In this document: positions 11,046-21,990 of the stretch, piece after piece
Numbering within the stretch: position 1 is the stretch's first letter
How the letters are laid out: each line of letters starts with the position of its first letter
Source: Hirudinaria manillensis
Taxonomy: Eukaryota; Annelida; Clitellata; Hirudinida; Hirudinidae
Direction of reading: 5' to 3'
Assembly (NCBI GenBank): GCA_034509925.1
Contig: CM067536.1
Location: 770,001 to 834,000 of the forward strand
DNA length: 64,000 nt
Translations under genes and position numbers: made by a program
Notes under the pieces: model-generated
What the model saw: the letters and a program-made list of their open reading frames with translations, nothing else
Database searches by the model: none
Told to the model about the DNA's origin: nothing

Positions 11046-12970
11046 ATGTTCAAAATGGTTAAACCTTCATTCTTAATGGTCTTCTTGGTAATTTTGTACT
11101 TGTTCGCAATAAAAGGTGATGATAATGATTCGCCATATATTTTGGAAGTTGAAGTAAATTCATCTGAAAGTAAAACGTTAAACACTTTGGTGGCAATATA
11201 TTTTATAACAGTTTCATAAAATCTAGGCAACGAAGAAGAATTCTGCATATCGGAGATTTTTAACCCAAGATGTTCAGGTCCAGATGAAGTGATTGTAATA
11301 CAAGAGGCACACTTTGGTCGTAAGAGCATTGGAAGGTGCCTGAAAGATGAAGAGGTCATGGATGGAATTAATGTTGAAGATAAAAGGTTTTTGGGTTGCT
11401 ATAGTGACGTTAAACACCTCGTGAGTCCAAAATGCTCTGGAAAGACATTCTGTGAAGTTAGAGTGGCAGAACTGCCTGCTCCGAAGCAATGTTTCAATTT
11501 GTTGCGTTCCTATCTCGGAGTTTCATTCAAATGTATCAAAAGTAAGATATTAAAAATAAAATCATTTATTTTTTTACCAGATTTAAATTTCCTCATCATC
11601 TTTTAAGAAGAATTTAAGCTAAGCTCTAATTTGCTATTCCGTTAATTTTGTATTAAATTTTCAGTGGTTCAAAGCAATCGTCAATGTTTAATCAACCTGA
11701 TTGATTCAGAGCCTCAACATTTATTTCTCAAATACAATGCAAATAGTTGCGGATCGATTGGTCATCTCTGGACAATCGAGGCGCTAACAGGACAAAGAAT
11801 TCAGTCAACCTTGCTTGACTTTTCCAAATCAACTGAAAATGGTCAAGACCGTTTATGGCATCAGAGACCATGTTATGCTAAGCTGGGTCACATTTATGAT
11901 AGAATTTCTAACGATAATATTACCCTTTGTGCTCCACGCCATAACAATTCAACTCTGTTGTTCGTTCATCAGTCAAAATCGAACACTCTTGAAATTGGCT
12001 TTGAAGCTTTCCTGAAAGGAGATTCGCAAGAATTTTATGTAATCAAACTTCAAGGTTGGACTTATATATTCTTAAACTAAATCGCCCGAGACATCTGCCT
12101 TAGCTGAGCGATTGGCAATTTATATTATCCTTGTAATTGAGATGAAGCTGTATCTTTAGCCACAGGATGTTCTGATCTGATTCCTCCAGCTGATGCCTGG
12201 TTGAAGAGAACTGAGAACGAGGCCACCATCGGATGTTATTCCACTCGACTCAGATGGCAACTCAAATGTCAAGGACAACGTTGGATCGGCGTCATTGGAA
12301 ACTGTAGTTATGGTATATCAGTCGACCAAACATAATTCGTGAATAATAACATGAATTTCATGTTTTCTTATAACTTCTTTGATTCGCTTTCAGGGCATGA
12401 ACTAACTGAATACCAAGGGAATGAAGAAAAGGTACTGCCGAAAAACAAGAATGACCAAAGTAATGTTAAATTATCGTGTTTATGAATTTTAAAAAATTAA
12501 TCTAGTGATTCTTTTAAATTTCTAGCTGTAGCAATAATAACCATCGGAATGTGCGGTGTCGTGGCGTCATTTTTAATCGCTTGTATCGGTATGATTTGCA
12601 TAAAAAAGTGAGTTTGTTCCACAATTCTACTTTCCGCAGATATTAATTTATTTTTCTGTTTCAAAACATTTTACATTTGGTCTTTACTGTTTTGTTAGAT
12701 TCCAATATTATATTTAATCTTTCATTCAGATATCACACAATTTCTAAGGAAAAATCAGTACATCTGAGAATGGCAAACTCTGCTTACAATAACGGAACTC
12801 TGCCTATTCTAGCAAATAAATTTTCAAATCATGATGTCAAGAACAATTTTCAGGAAGAAAGACAAATGAATGGAACGATTTTGCCAAATGATTATCAGCA
12901 GCAGTACTACGAATTGGACCAAGCATTTGTCAGCAAAGATTCAATTGGACAAAATGATGCGGACATTTAG
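11046..12970 (+). CDS. Array gene 3: SUEL/CUB-like/CCP-like receptor, subfamily A
   Basis: Exons 11046-11169, 11227-11541, 11665-12054, 12160-12312, 12394-12459, 12526-12607, 12730-12970; 456 residues. The first donor could instead be at 11115 (438 residues); both are phase 1, and the longer form leaves a 57-bp intron. Lectin-like domain about 42-146 (EAHFGRKSIGRC, with phenylalanine in the YGR position), CUB-like 147-276 (CGSIGHLWTIEALTGQ), CCP-like 277-327, stalk, TM 350-376 (ending CIGMICIKK), tail 377-456. The tail has SAYNNGTLP, a possible pYxN SH2 site, and a C-terminal QYYELDQ (Y-x-x-L). Its closest relatives are genes 4 and 5. Confidence 0.87.
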
Positions 12971-13103
12971 ACGCATTATTAATTTTTTAAAACTAATGTT
13001 ATTTTTCTATACTTCGAAAATAATAATATTAAAATTTGCAAATGGAACATGGTCAAAAATCTATTTTTATTTCAATTTACTCTTTAATCTGTAAGGAACA
13101 CAT

Positions 13104-13158
13104 TTTGAGTCGACCCCCAAATTAAATATTCATGTGTTACATCTTTCCTCGTATAAAT
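13104..13158 (+). promoter_or_regulatory. Promoter of gene 4
   Basis: TTTGAGTCGACCCCC at 13104-13118 and TATAAAT at 13152-13158. Confidence 0.75.
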
Positions 13159-13194
13159 AAGTTGACGTTCAAATGCATTGGTCAATGCTTCAAA

Positions 13195-14151
13195 ATGTTT
13201 AAAGTTCCTTATCTTGTGATGTTGATAAACGTTTACTTTTGTTTAGTTACAGGTTAAATTTTGATTCTTAATTTTGCCTGAGATGGTAATAAAAAAACTT
13301 GAAAAACAACTTGGTCTATATCTGCATTTAAAAAAAAAATCGTAAATTTAGGAACTGAAGAAGAATATTGTATATCGGAAATATTTCAACCAAGATGTTC
13401 AGGTCCAGATGAGGTGATTGTGATCCAGGATGCCCATTTTGGTCGCAAACATATTGGAAGATGTCTCAAAGATGAACAGACGATGGAGCTAATTAATGCT
13501 GAAGATAAACGATTTTTAGGATGCTATAGCGATGTCAAACACCTCGTGAGTCCAAAATGTTCTGGAAGAACAACTTGCGAAGTAAGAGTGGTAGAATTAC
13601 CTCCTCCCGCGACGTGTTTCAATTTTCTTCGTTTTTATCTCGGAGTTTCGTTCAGATGCATTAGAAGTTAGTGTGACTACTATTTATATATTAAACTAAA
13701 AATTAACACACGTCATTGTAGTAATTCAATTTTTTTAATATCATAACGTGGTTATTACAAGTGATTCAGAACAACCGTCAGTGTCTCGTCAACCTGGTTG
13801 ATTCCGAAGCGCAATACCTGCTCATGAAATACGAAGCAAATAATTGTGGTTCATCGGGTCATCCATGGGCTATTGAGGCATTAACAGGACAAAGAATTCA
13901 AGCCACTTTGATAGATTTTTCAAAACCTACTGGAAATGATCACGATCAACTATTAAATCATAGACAATGTTTTGCTAGACTTGGTCACATATACGATAGA
14001 ATCTCAAACAGTAATGTTACCCTATGCACTCCTCGTGGCCATAACTCTAGTTTTCTGTTCAGTCATCAATCTAAGTCGAATGCTCTTGAAATTGGTTTTG
14101 AAACTTCTGTTAAAGGAGACTCTCTTGGATTTTATGCTATTAAGCTTCAAG
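13195..14151 (+). CDS. Array gene 4, ectodomain exons 1-3
   Basis: Part of gene 4 (13195-15040), listed apart because exon 3 belongs to a conversion tract. Exons 13195-13252 (signal MFKVPYLVMLINVYF), 13352-13666 (lectin-like, DAHFGRKHIGRC), 13762-14151 (CUB-like, CGSSGHPWAIEALTGQ). The exon 3 protein is identical to that of gene 5 while exon 2 of the two genes differs. Confidence 0.85.
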
Positions 14152-15040
14152 GTTAGAATTTTATCTTAATTACATCTTTGATTTATAATTTTAAAAAATA
14201 AAATTAAACCTTTAATTTAGCCACAGGATGTTCTGATCTGATTCCTCCAGCTGATGCCTGGTTGAAAAGAACTGAGAACGAGGCCACCATCGGATGTTAT
14301 TCCACTCGACTCAGATGGCAACTTAAATGTCAAGGACAGCGTTGGATCGGCGTCATTGGAAACTGTAGCTATGGTATAAAAGTTGTCTGGATAATGAAGA
14401 AAATCTTGGTTCATTTTTAAAGCTTGTTATCCGATTTTAGGGCACGAAATACATGAATATCAGGGTAATGAAGAAAAAGTTGCATCGAAAAGCCAGGGTG
14501 ATCAAAGTAATTAACTAAATTTACATGTTGTTATTACGCATTATATTTATATATATATATATTTTTTAAAATCTCTAGCTGTAGCAATAATAACCATCGG
14601 AATGTGTGGTGTGGTGGCCTCATTCCTAATCGCTTGCATCGGTATGATTTGCATAAAAAAGTGAGTAAAATTCGAAAACAATAGAAATGATCACTTAAAA
14701 TATTTTTTGTTTTAAACATGCAATTTTGTTTTGGTTTTTCAACCCGTAATCTGTTAGTCAGATTTGATGCAATTATTTGCAATTATATTTTTTGGTCAGA
14801 TATCATACCATATCCAAGGCTAGGTCAGTGCACTTGAAAATGGCTAATTCCGTTTACAATAATGGGACTCTGCCCATTCTAACCAACAAAGTTTCGAATC
14901 ACGATGACAAGGATAATTTTCAGGAAGGAAGACAAATGAATGGAACAATATTACCAAATGATTACCAGCAGCAGTATTACGAATTGGACCAAGCGTTTGT
15001 CGGCAAAGGACCAGTTGGACAAAATGATGCAGAAATTTAA
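13195..15040 (+). CDS. Array gene 4: SUEL/CUB-like/CCP-like receptor, subfamily A
   Basis: Exons 13195-13252, 13352-13666, 13762-14151, 14221-14373, 14441-14506, 14579-14660, 14800-15040; 434 residues. Signal 1-19, lectin-like 20-124, CUB-like 125-254, CCP-like 255-305, stalk (GHEIHEYQGNEEKVASKSQ) 306-327, TM 328-354, tail 355-434. The tail contains SVYNNGTLP and ends with QYYELDQAFVGKG plus 10 residues. The 241-nt last exon has the same length as in gene 3. Confidence 0.88.
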
Positions 15041-15162
15041 GAGCATTAAGAAAACACGTTTTCAAATTTATTTAAATCAAATAAAATATTTACAATGATT
15101 TGGATTTTAATTTAATTTGTTTTGATTTCTTAATGATATTGAGATTTGCGGAACTACCTCAT

Positions 15163-15177
15163 TTTGAGTCAACCCCT
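15163..15177 (+). promoter_or_regulatory. Shared promoter motif of gene 5
   Basis: TTTGAGTCAACCCCT at 15163-15177, one change from consensus. No standard TATA box; a GTATAGTATATG stretch near 15211 may serve. Confidence 0.65.
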
Positions 15178-15259
15178 TATATCATTTATTAATGTATTAC
15201 TCCGCCTATAGCGTATAGTATATGGTTTTAGGTTCCAAAACAATGTTTAGTCTTTTAAA

Positions 15260-17182
15260 ATGCTTGGAAAGTTTCAGTTTTTCATACTGATAAACATTTA
15301 CGTTTTTAAGGCTACAGGTAACTGTAAATTTTAGCATTTAATGACAATTTATAACAAGCCTAATAAATTAGTCAATTTGAAAGAAAAATGTGCCTTTACG
15401 TGATAATTTAGGAAATGAAGAAGAGTTTTGTATATCGGAAGTGTTTCAACCGAGATGCTCAGGTCCAGATGAGGTGATTGTGATCCAAGATGCCCATTTT
15501 GGTCGCAAGCACATTGGAAGATGTCTCAAAGATGAACAAACAATGGAGGCAATTAATGAAGACAAGCGATTTCTAGGATGCTACAGCGATGTTAAACATT
15601 TCGTGAGTCCAAAATGTTCTGGAAGAACATCTTGCGAAGTAAGAGTGGCAGAATTGCCTCCGCCCGAGACTTGTTTCAATTTCCTTCGATCCTATCTTGG
15701 AGTTTCGTTCAGATGCCTCAGAAGTGAGTATTGATGCGTTGACATTGATCAGCAGATTTTAATTAATTGCGTATATTAAAAATATAATGTGGATTGATTT
15801 GTTCGCATTTTTCATCGAGATTTTAAATAAATAAGCGGAACTGATTCGTTGCAATAAAAACTAAATTGCTAGAAACAGTTAACCAAGTGTTGCATGGTTT
15901 TTAAAAACACTAGCCATTCCATTATAATAGTATATAGTGTATTATAGTGATACAGAACAACCGTCAGTGTCTCGTCAACCTGGTTGATTCCGAAGCGCAA
16001 TACCTGCTCATGAAATACGAAGCAAATAATTGTGGTTCATCGGGTCATCCATGGGCTATTGAGGCATTAACAGGACAAAGAATTCAAGCCACTTTGATAG
16101 ATTTTTCAAAACCTACTGGAAATGATCACGATCAACTATTAAATCATAGACAATGTTTTGCTAGACTAGGTCACATATACGATAGAATCTCAAACAGTAA
16201 TGTTACCCTATGCACTCCTCGTGGCCATAACTCTAGTTTTCTGTTCAGTCATCAATCTAAGTCGAATGCTCTTGAAATTGGTTTTGAAACTTCTGTTAAA
16301 GGAGACTCTCTTGGATTTTATGCTATTAAGCTTCAAGGTTAGAATTTTATCTCAATTACATCTTTGATTTATAATTTTAAAAAATAAAATTAAACCTTTA
16401 ATTTAGCCACAGGATGTTCTGATCTGATTCCTCCAGCTGATGCCTGGTTGAAAAGAACTGAGAACGAGGCCACCATCGGATGTTATTCCACTCGACTCAG
16501 ATGGCAACTCAAATGTCAAGGTCAACGTTGGATCGGCGTCATTGGAAACTGTAGCTATGGTAGAATAGCCTTTTTAACTGAAAAATGTGTTGTTTAGAGA
16601 AACATCTATGTTTTAGGACACCAGCCAATTGATTATCAAGAGACTGAAGACAAATTAGTAACGAAACGCAAGGGTGATCAAAGTAATGATATACAATTAG
16701 GCAAAGCATTTAGTTTATAGAAATTAAAATATCTTTTAATTTTTGAATAATCGGAAATAATCCTTCAAAAATGTCAATTCACAGCTGTAGCTATAATAAC
16801 TATAGGGATGTGCGGATTAGTGGCTTCCTTTCTAATTGCCTGCGTTGGTATGATTTGCATAAAAAAGTGAGTTCCATTACATGGCCCCTACAAACATGTT
16901 ATTATTTTTTTTATAGTACATGTTACATAACTTGATGTAATACATCTTTCCAGGTATCATACAATTTCCAAAGAAAAGTCAGTGCATTTGAAGATGGGGA
17001 ACTCCGTTTACAATAACGGAACGCTACCAATTCTGACAAATAAAGTCACTAAAGACAATTTTTCCAAGATTTCCAACAGCTGCCAAGTTAATGGTTCAAT
17101 TCTGCCAGATGACTATCAGCAATATTATGACCTGGATCAGGCGTACATTACAAAGGTCACCGCTGGTCAAAACGAAGACTAA
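15260..17182 (+). CDS. Array gene 5: SUEL/CUB-like/CCP-like receptor, subfamily A
   Basis: Exons 15260-15317, 15412-15723, 15948-16337, 16407-16559, 16617-16682, 16785-16866, 16954-17182; 429 residues. An ATG at 15243 runs into a stop after 15 codons, so 15260 (MLGKFQFFILINIYVF) is the start; its 58-nt signal exon equals that of gene 4. Lectin-like 20-123 (DAHFGRKHIGRC), CUB-like 124-253, CCP-like 254-304, TM 327-353. Exon 3, intron 3 and exon 4 are almost base-identical to gene 4; introns 2 and 4 are not. The tail carries SVYNNGTLP and QYYDLDQ. Confidence 0.88.
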
Positions 17183-17460
17183 CTTATTTGATTTAATTTT
17201 ATTTTGATAACATGGAAATGGTTTTAATATAAAAGGAAACATTTGTTCGGAGTTGAATAACCATTAGGTTGATTATTTTAGTGGTGTGGAATTGAAAAAT
17301 AGATTTTGTTAAAATCACAAACGTATTAAAATCAAAACTATTACAAAAAAAATATTGTTTTAAAATTTTTTTGCTTTTATAATAAAAAAACTGGTCTATA
17401 AAATTAGTTTAAATTGATTATTTTATCGTTTCATGAAAATGTGGTCCTAACTTACTTTGA

Positions 17461-17513
17461 TTTGAGACGACCCCTCAACAAACATTGTATCCTTGCGACA
17501 ATTTGTATATAAA
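17461..17513 (+). promoter_or_regulatory. Promoter of gene 6
   Basis: TTTGAGACGACCCCT at 17461-17475, a perfect consensus, and TATATAAA at 17506-17513. The DNA between the gene 5 stop (17182) and this motif is AT-rich and shows nothing else. Confidence 0.78.
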
Positions 17514-17534
17514 TTCCTGACGACAGGCGATACA

Positions 17535-19338
17535 ATGGAAATGATGAGCTTAATTCTATTACTGTGCACTGTATGTGTTACTCTAAGTGAAACTAGATTA
17601 GCTAGAGATGGTATTCATATAACTTTTATTAACTTATGTATTTTACTATAATATATTCCTGCTTATATTTCTAAACAGAACTTCAACATGAAGAATATTG
17701 CAACTCAGAAGTCTTCAGACCATCTTGCAACGATGGTGAAATAATTATAATCGTTGAGGCCCATTTTGGCAGAAAGCAGATCGGAAGATGTCTCCGGGAT
17801 GATGAGGGTTTGACAGAAACTAATCTCAAGGATGAAAGATATTTAGGATGCTATAACGACGTGAAAACTGGTCTTGCCTCAAAGTGCTCTGGAAAGACCA
17901 GTTGCGAAGTTAGAGTTGCAGAACTTTCTTCTCCCAAGTCCTGTTACAACTATTTAAAGTCGTATCTCGGAGTCGTTTACAGGTGCATTAAAAGTAGGTA
18001 CTTTGATTCGTTATTGGCTTTATACAGTTTTGTATTTGTTTTCTTTCAATTCTTTCATATTTATTTCATGATTTAGTAACCCAGGGTGACAAAAACTGCG
18101 CCATCAATTTGAATGGACATCAAACTCAATACCTACCTCTGGGAATGTTGATTTCAAAAAATGGCTGTGGGAATCATTTTAAACCGTGGATCGTTGAAAC
18201 TTTGAAAGGCCAAAAGATATCGACGACTCTTGAAGATTTTTCTGTTCTTGAAATAAACAGAACCGATCGGAACAGAAATTGGCCGACATTGCGCACTTGC
18301 AATGAAAAACTTGGATACATTGCAGAGAGATCAGAAAACACAAACATAACCATTTGCATTAATGAAGAAAATATCAATGCTCAACCATTTTATTTCCTTT
18401 CAAAATCGAATCTCATTGAAGTCGTGACTATCAGGGATGTTAAGGAAAAAATACTTGCTCTGAAGATGGAAGGTATGGAACACTGATGAATAGATATAAA
18501 AGTTACAAAACATTTTTCCTTCAAAAATTTATAAAAAAAAAACATATCCTCAATGTTTAACATTACTTACACTTGATAGTCGTAGGATGTTCTGATCTGA
18601 TTCCTCCAGCTGATGCCTGGTTGAAGAGAACTGAGAACGAGGCCACCATTGGATGTTATTCCACTCGACTCAGATGGCAACTCAAATGTCAAGGACAACG
18701 TTGGATCGGCGTCATTGGAAACTGTAGTTACGGTATAATCTAAGTTACTATAGGTATTGAAAACGTGAGAACTAATAAGCATGAAACTCTCGAATTGATA
18801 AGGACAAAAAGCTCAAGGCATCCTCATAGAAAAGATTTCTGCTGCAAAGTCACCGGAGGAAAGCAATCAAAGTGAGTTATTATTAATTACCAATTAATTA
18901 AATGAATAACTTAAATTTTAGGATAAATTCTCTCTAATAACAATTGTAGTGATCGCAATAGTTACGATTGCCATGTGTGGCTTGGTGGTGTCGGCATTAA
19001 TAGCTTGCGTCGGATTAGTATTAATAAAAAGGTTAGTAATCTTTAATTATAAATATTTTCCTAATCATATTTTTTTAATATTAAATTTTATTCCCTACAA
19101 TTCATACTTCTCCATTTGGCTCTGCATACAATTTAAACTTGACTTTCAAAGATATCACTCCCTCAAAAAGGCAGGAATAATGAAAAGACGTCTCGAGAGC
19201 GTTAACGAGAATGGCATCAATTACAACAATGGAACGATGCCGAATTTATTGAATTATGAAACAAAAATGAAAAATTCCCAATATTACGAACTGGATAAAA
19301 CTATTATTGATGCCAAAATAATATCCGATGGCGTTTAA
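17535..19338 (+). CDS. Array gene 6: SUEL/CUB-like/CCP-like receptor, subfamily A
   Basis: Exons 17535-17610, 17679-17993, 18077-18472, 18580-18732, 18818-18871, 18950-19031, 19152-19338; 420 residues, the shortest intact member. Signal MEMMSLILLLCTVCV, lectin-like 26-130 (EAHFGRKQIGRC), CUB-like 131-262 (CGNHFKPWIVETLKGQ), CCP-like 263-313 of the A type, short 18-residue stalk, TM 332-358, tail 359-420 with INYNNGTMP and QYYELDK. It is the last A-type gene; the next gene has the B-type CCP exon. Confidence 0.87.
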
Positions 19339-19479
19339 TGAATGTGGTTGATTTTGGGATTTAGTTGTGTTTTTCATAATAAAAATACATTTTTATATTT
19401 TAATCTGAGTGTTTAATGCGGTATATACTGATGAAATAAAATTACTTTGAAATTCTGTCGAAAACATGTTCAACCTCAA

Positions 19480-19550
19480 TTTGAGACAGCCCCTCTTGTG
19501 TTGATAAACATGTTACCATTTCCGAATTAATGCGCTTCATTCAGTATAAA
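19480..19550 (+). promoter_or_regulatory. Promoter of gene 7
   Basis: TTTGAGACAGCCCCT at 19480-19494 and TATAAA at 19545-19550. Confidence 0.72.
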
Positions 19551-19598
19551 ATGCGAACCGCTTCTGAAAAATCTTCACATTATTAAAGTGTAGTAAAA

Positions 19599-21620
19599 AT
19601 GGTCAAATTTTGTATAACATTAGCTTACATATTGTACACTTCTTTAAGTACTATTATGGAAATAGGAGCGGATGAATTAACAGATAATGGTTAGCAATTC
19701 GGCATTTTGGAGAATTATTAATTAAATATTAATTAAAACTTAAATGAACTTAAAAAGCAGGAAATGAATATTGTCAGTTTGAAACCTTCAATCCAAAATG
19801 CTCTTCAAACGAAGTCGTAATGATTGAGAAAGCAGTGTTCGGTCGTATGAAAAAAGGCAAATGTATAACTGAAGAAGAGATAAAGACATCGGGGTCGTTC
19901 ATTCACGATCCTAAATATTTCGGCTGTTCGGTTGATGTTACAAGCGTTCTCCATGACAGATGTTCATTCAAGTCGGAATGTAACGTAAAAGTGTCAGATC
20001 CGGAATTAAAGAAGACAAATCCTTGCTTGATGGGGCTTATTCTACATCTGGAAGCTGATTTCAGATGCCTTTCAGGTATATCTAAATTTCTTAAGGAATA
20101 ACTCGAAGAATAACTATAACTCGAGAACACATTAACTTTCTTTGCTTTAATGTTTGGCATGACTTTATTCTTTTCTTTTAATCCATCTTTTTAAATTTCA
20201 GTATTCCAAACAGAAACTTCACACTGTCACCATTCGGTACCATCAAAACCAAAGTATTTTCTGTCGGAATCTTTTAAAAATAAAAATTGCGGAACCGCAA
20301 ACAGCCCCTGGATAATGGAAGTCCCAAAAGGTCAGAGATTAACAGCGGAAATCACGGAAGATCAAAAAAAGAGTTGCGAACATATGGACATCATTCTTAA
20401 CGATGAATCGAGTAGAAAGAATTTTTCGATCTGCGAAAGGAGTTACCAAATTCCAGATGGACTGAGTAATTCGTTCAAATCCTCTAGCAATGTCGTGAAA
20501 ATGTTCTTGAAACATTTCGATGCCGACTTGAAAATGTTTTTGATAAAATTTCAAGGTATAACATTTAAAATATTTAAATTTGTTCAAAATTATTTTCATT
20601 CTATATTAATTTCTTTCCCAACTTATTTTTTAAACATTAGGCATGATTGTCTAACTAGTAAGAAACATGAGACAACATTTTAATGTAGCTGATGGCTGTC
20701 TGGACATAATACCACCTGAGGATACATGGCTGAAGAGAACGAACGATGACATTGTTATCGGATGTTATTCATCCAAACAAACATGGTATCTGAGATGCGA
20801 GAATGGACAGTGGACGGGCAGCATAGGAAACTGCTCCCAGTCCCAAAGTATTATATTCAAAATTGTTTCTTGTTGTTTTTGCCTAAATTTAAATGATATA
20901 AATTTATTAATTACGCCAATTTCTAGTTCAGTCAAAAGAAATGGAATCAGATGTCAAAGTGGAGAGAAAAGACATTATGCCAAGACATAAACAGAGTAAT
21001 TTTGAAATACTTCAAAATGTAAAACATTAATAGACCTCTCTGATGCAATTTTTATTTACAGTCTTGGCAATTGTCAGCATATTCGGCATGGGAATTGTAA
21101 TTTGTTCTCTCATCATTTGTGTCGGAGCAGTTTGTGCTCGAAGGTTAGCACTTATTAAATGATTGAATATTTATTTATCTATTTATTTATTTATTTATTA
21201 TAAATACCGGCACTGGCGTATTCCATATAAGCATATCTCAATCACTAGACGAGAGCCACTTCAATTACGATATAAAAACTTAAATACTTTTCAGCCATAA
21301 TTTCGCCGATTATATAAAACAGCGTCTTCACTAGGTTTCAATAAAGAAAAATGCTGAAGTTTCAGATAGTTTAAGTAAGTTCGTATCGACTTGATGTCGA
21401 CAGATACTCACTGAAAAAGAAAGGTCAGTTGAAACTCTCCATCAATGCTTACGAACAATCCTACAACCATCGGACCTACCAACCCGATTTTCACGAACAT
21501 TTCCCTACCAATCAGATTGACAAAACTCTTCCGAGAGAATCCAATCCTGGTCTTTTGTCCAATGAAGACGATAAAACTTATTTTGTTTTGGAAGAAGACA
21601 AAAATGTCGTCAATGATTAG
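19599..21620 (+). CDS. Array gene 7: SUEL/CUB-like/CCP-like receptor, subfamily B
   Basis: Exons 19599-19689, 19761-20075, 20202-20555, 20689-20847, 20927-20995, 21062-21143, 21404-21620; 428 residues. Signal MVKFCITLAYILYTSL, lectin-like 31-135 (AVFGRMKKGKC), CUB-like 136-253 (CGTANSPWIMEVPKGQ), CCP-like 254-306 (DIIPPEDTWLKRTNDD), stalk ending MPRHKQS, TM 330-356 (CSLIICVGAVCARR), tail 357-428 with SINAYEQSY and KTYFVLEEDK near the end. Its CCP exon is nearly identical in bases to those of genes 21 and 24-26, more than 30 kb away. Confidence 0.87.
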
Positions 21621-21854
21621 AGTTGGGCTAATGAACAATCGATTTAATAATTTTTTTTTTTAAGTTAATGTAATTTTTTTTTAAATTTACATTATTAATT
21701 CAATTACAAACTAAACTTGTCGATTGTCACATTCTTCATAAAATTACGAATTTTGACGTAATTTTTTTAGTATTATAATCTTTTAATAATTTCAATCTTT
21801 AAAAATTGAATGGAATGGACATCTTTAAAAATTGTTTGCCCGAGTTTCTATCAA

Positions 21855-21927
21855 TTTGAGACGACCCCCGAAATTTGCAAAAGCCGTTAATATTAAAATA
21901 TGCATGAGATGTCAGTGGTACATAAAA
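21855..21927 (+). promoter_or_regulatory. Promoter of gene 8
   Basis: TTTGAGACGACCCCC at 21855-21869 and a CATAAAA box at 21921-21927. The 235 bp between the gene 7 stop and the motif is AT-rich with T-runs and nothing else recognisable. Confidence 0.7.
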
Positions 21928-21990
21928 GACTCTTAAATACAATGGGCTTTTAGTGTTTCTTGAAGTTTTACATGGTTTACATCTAAAGAT

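Noticed and set aside
14217-14414. Antisense open frames over the CCP exons (also near 1459, 18567, 47262 and 54243)
   Set aside because: They are complements of the conserved exon 4 and recur wherever that exon does; they lack their own start context, splice logic and domain similarity.
15243-15290. Upstream ATG of gene 5 at 15243 as the start
   Set aside because: It meets a stop after 15 codons; the ATG at 15260 gives a signal peptide like that of gene 4 in the right phase.
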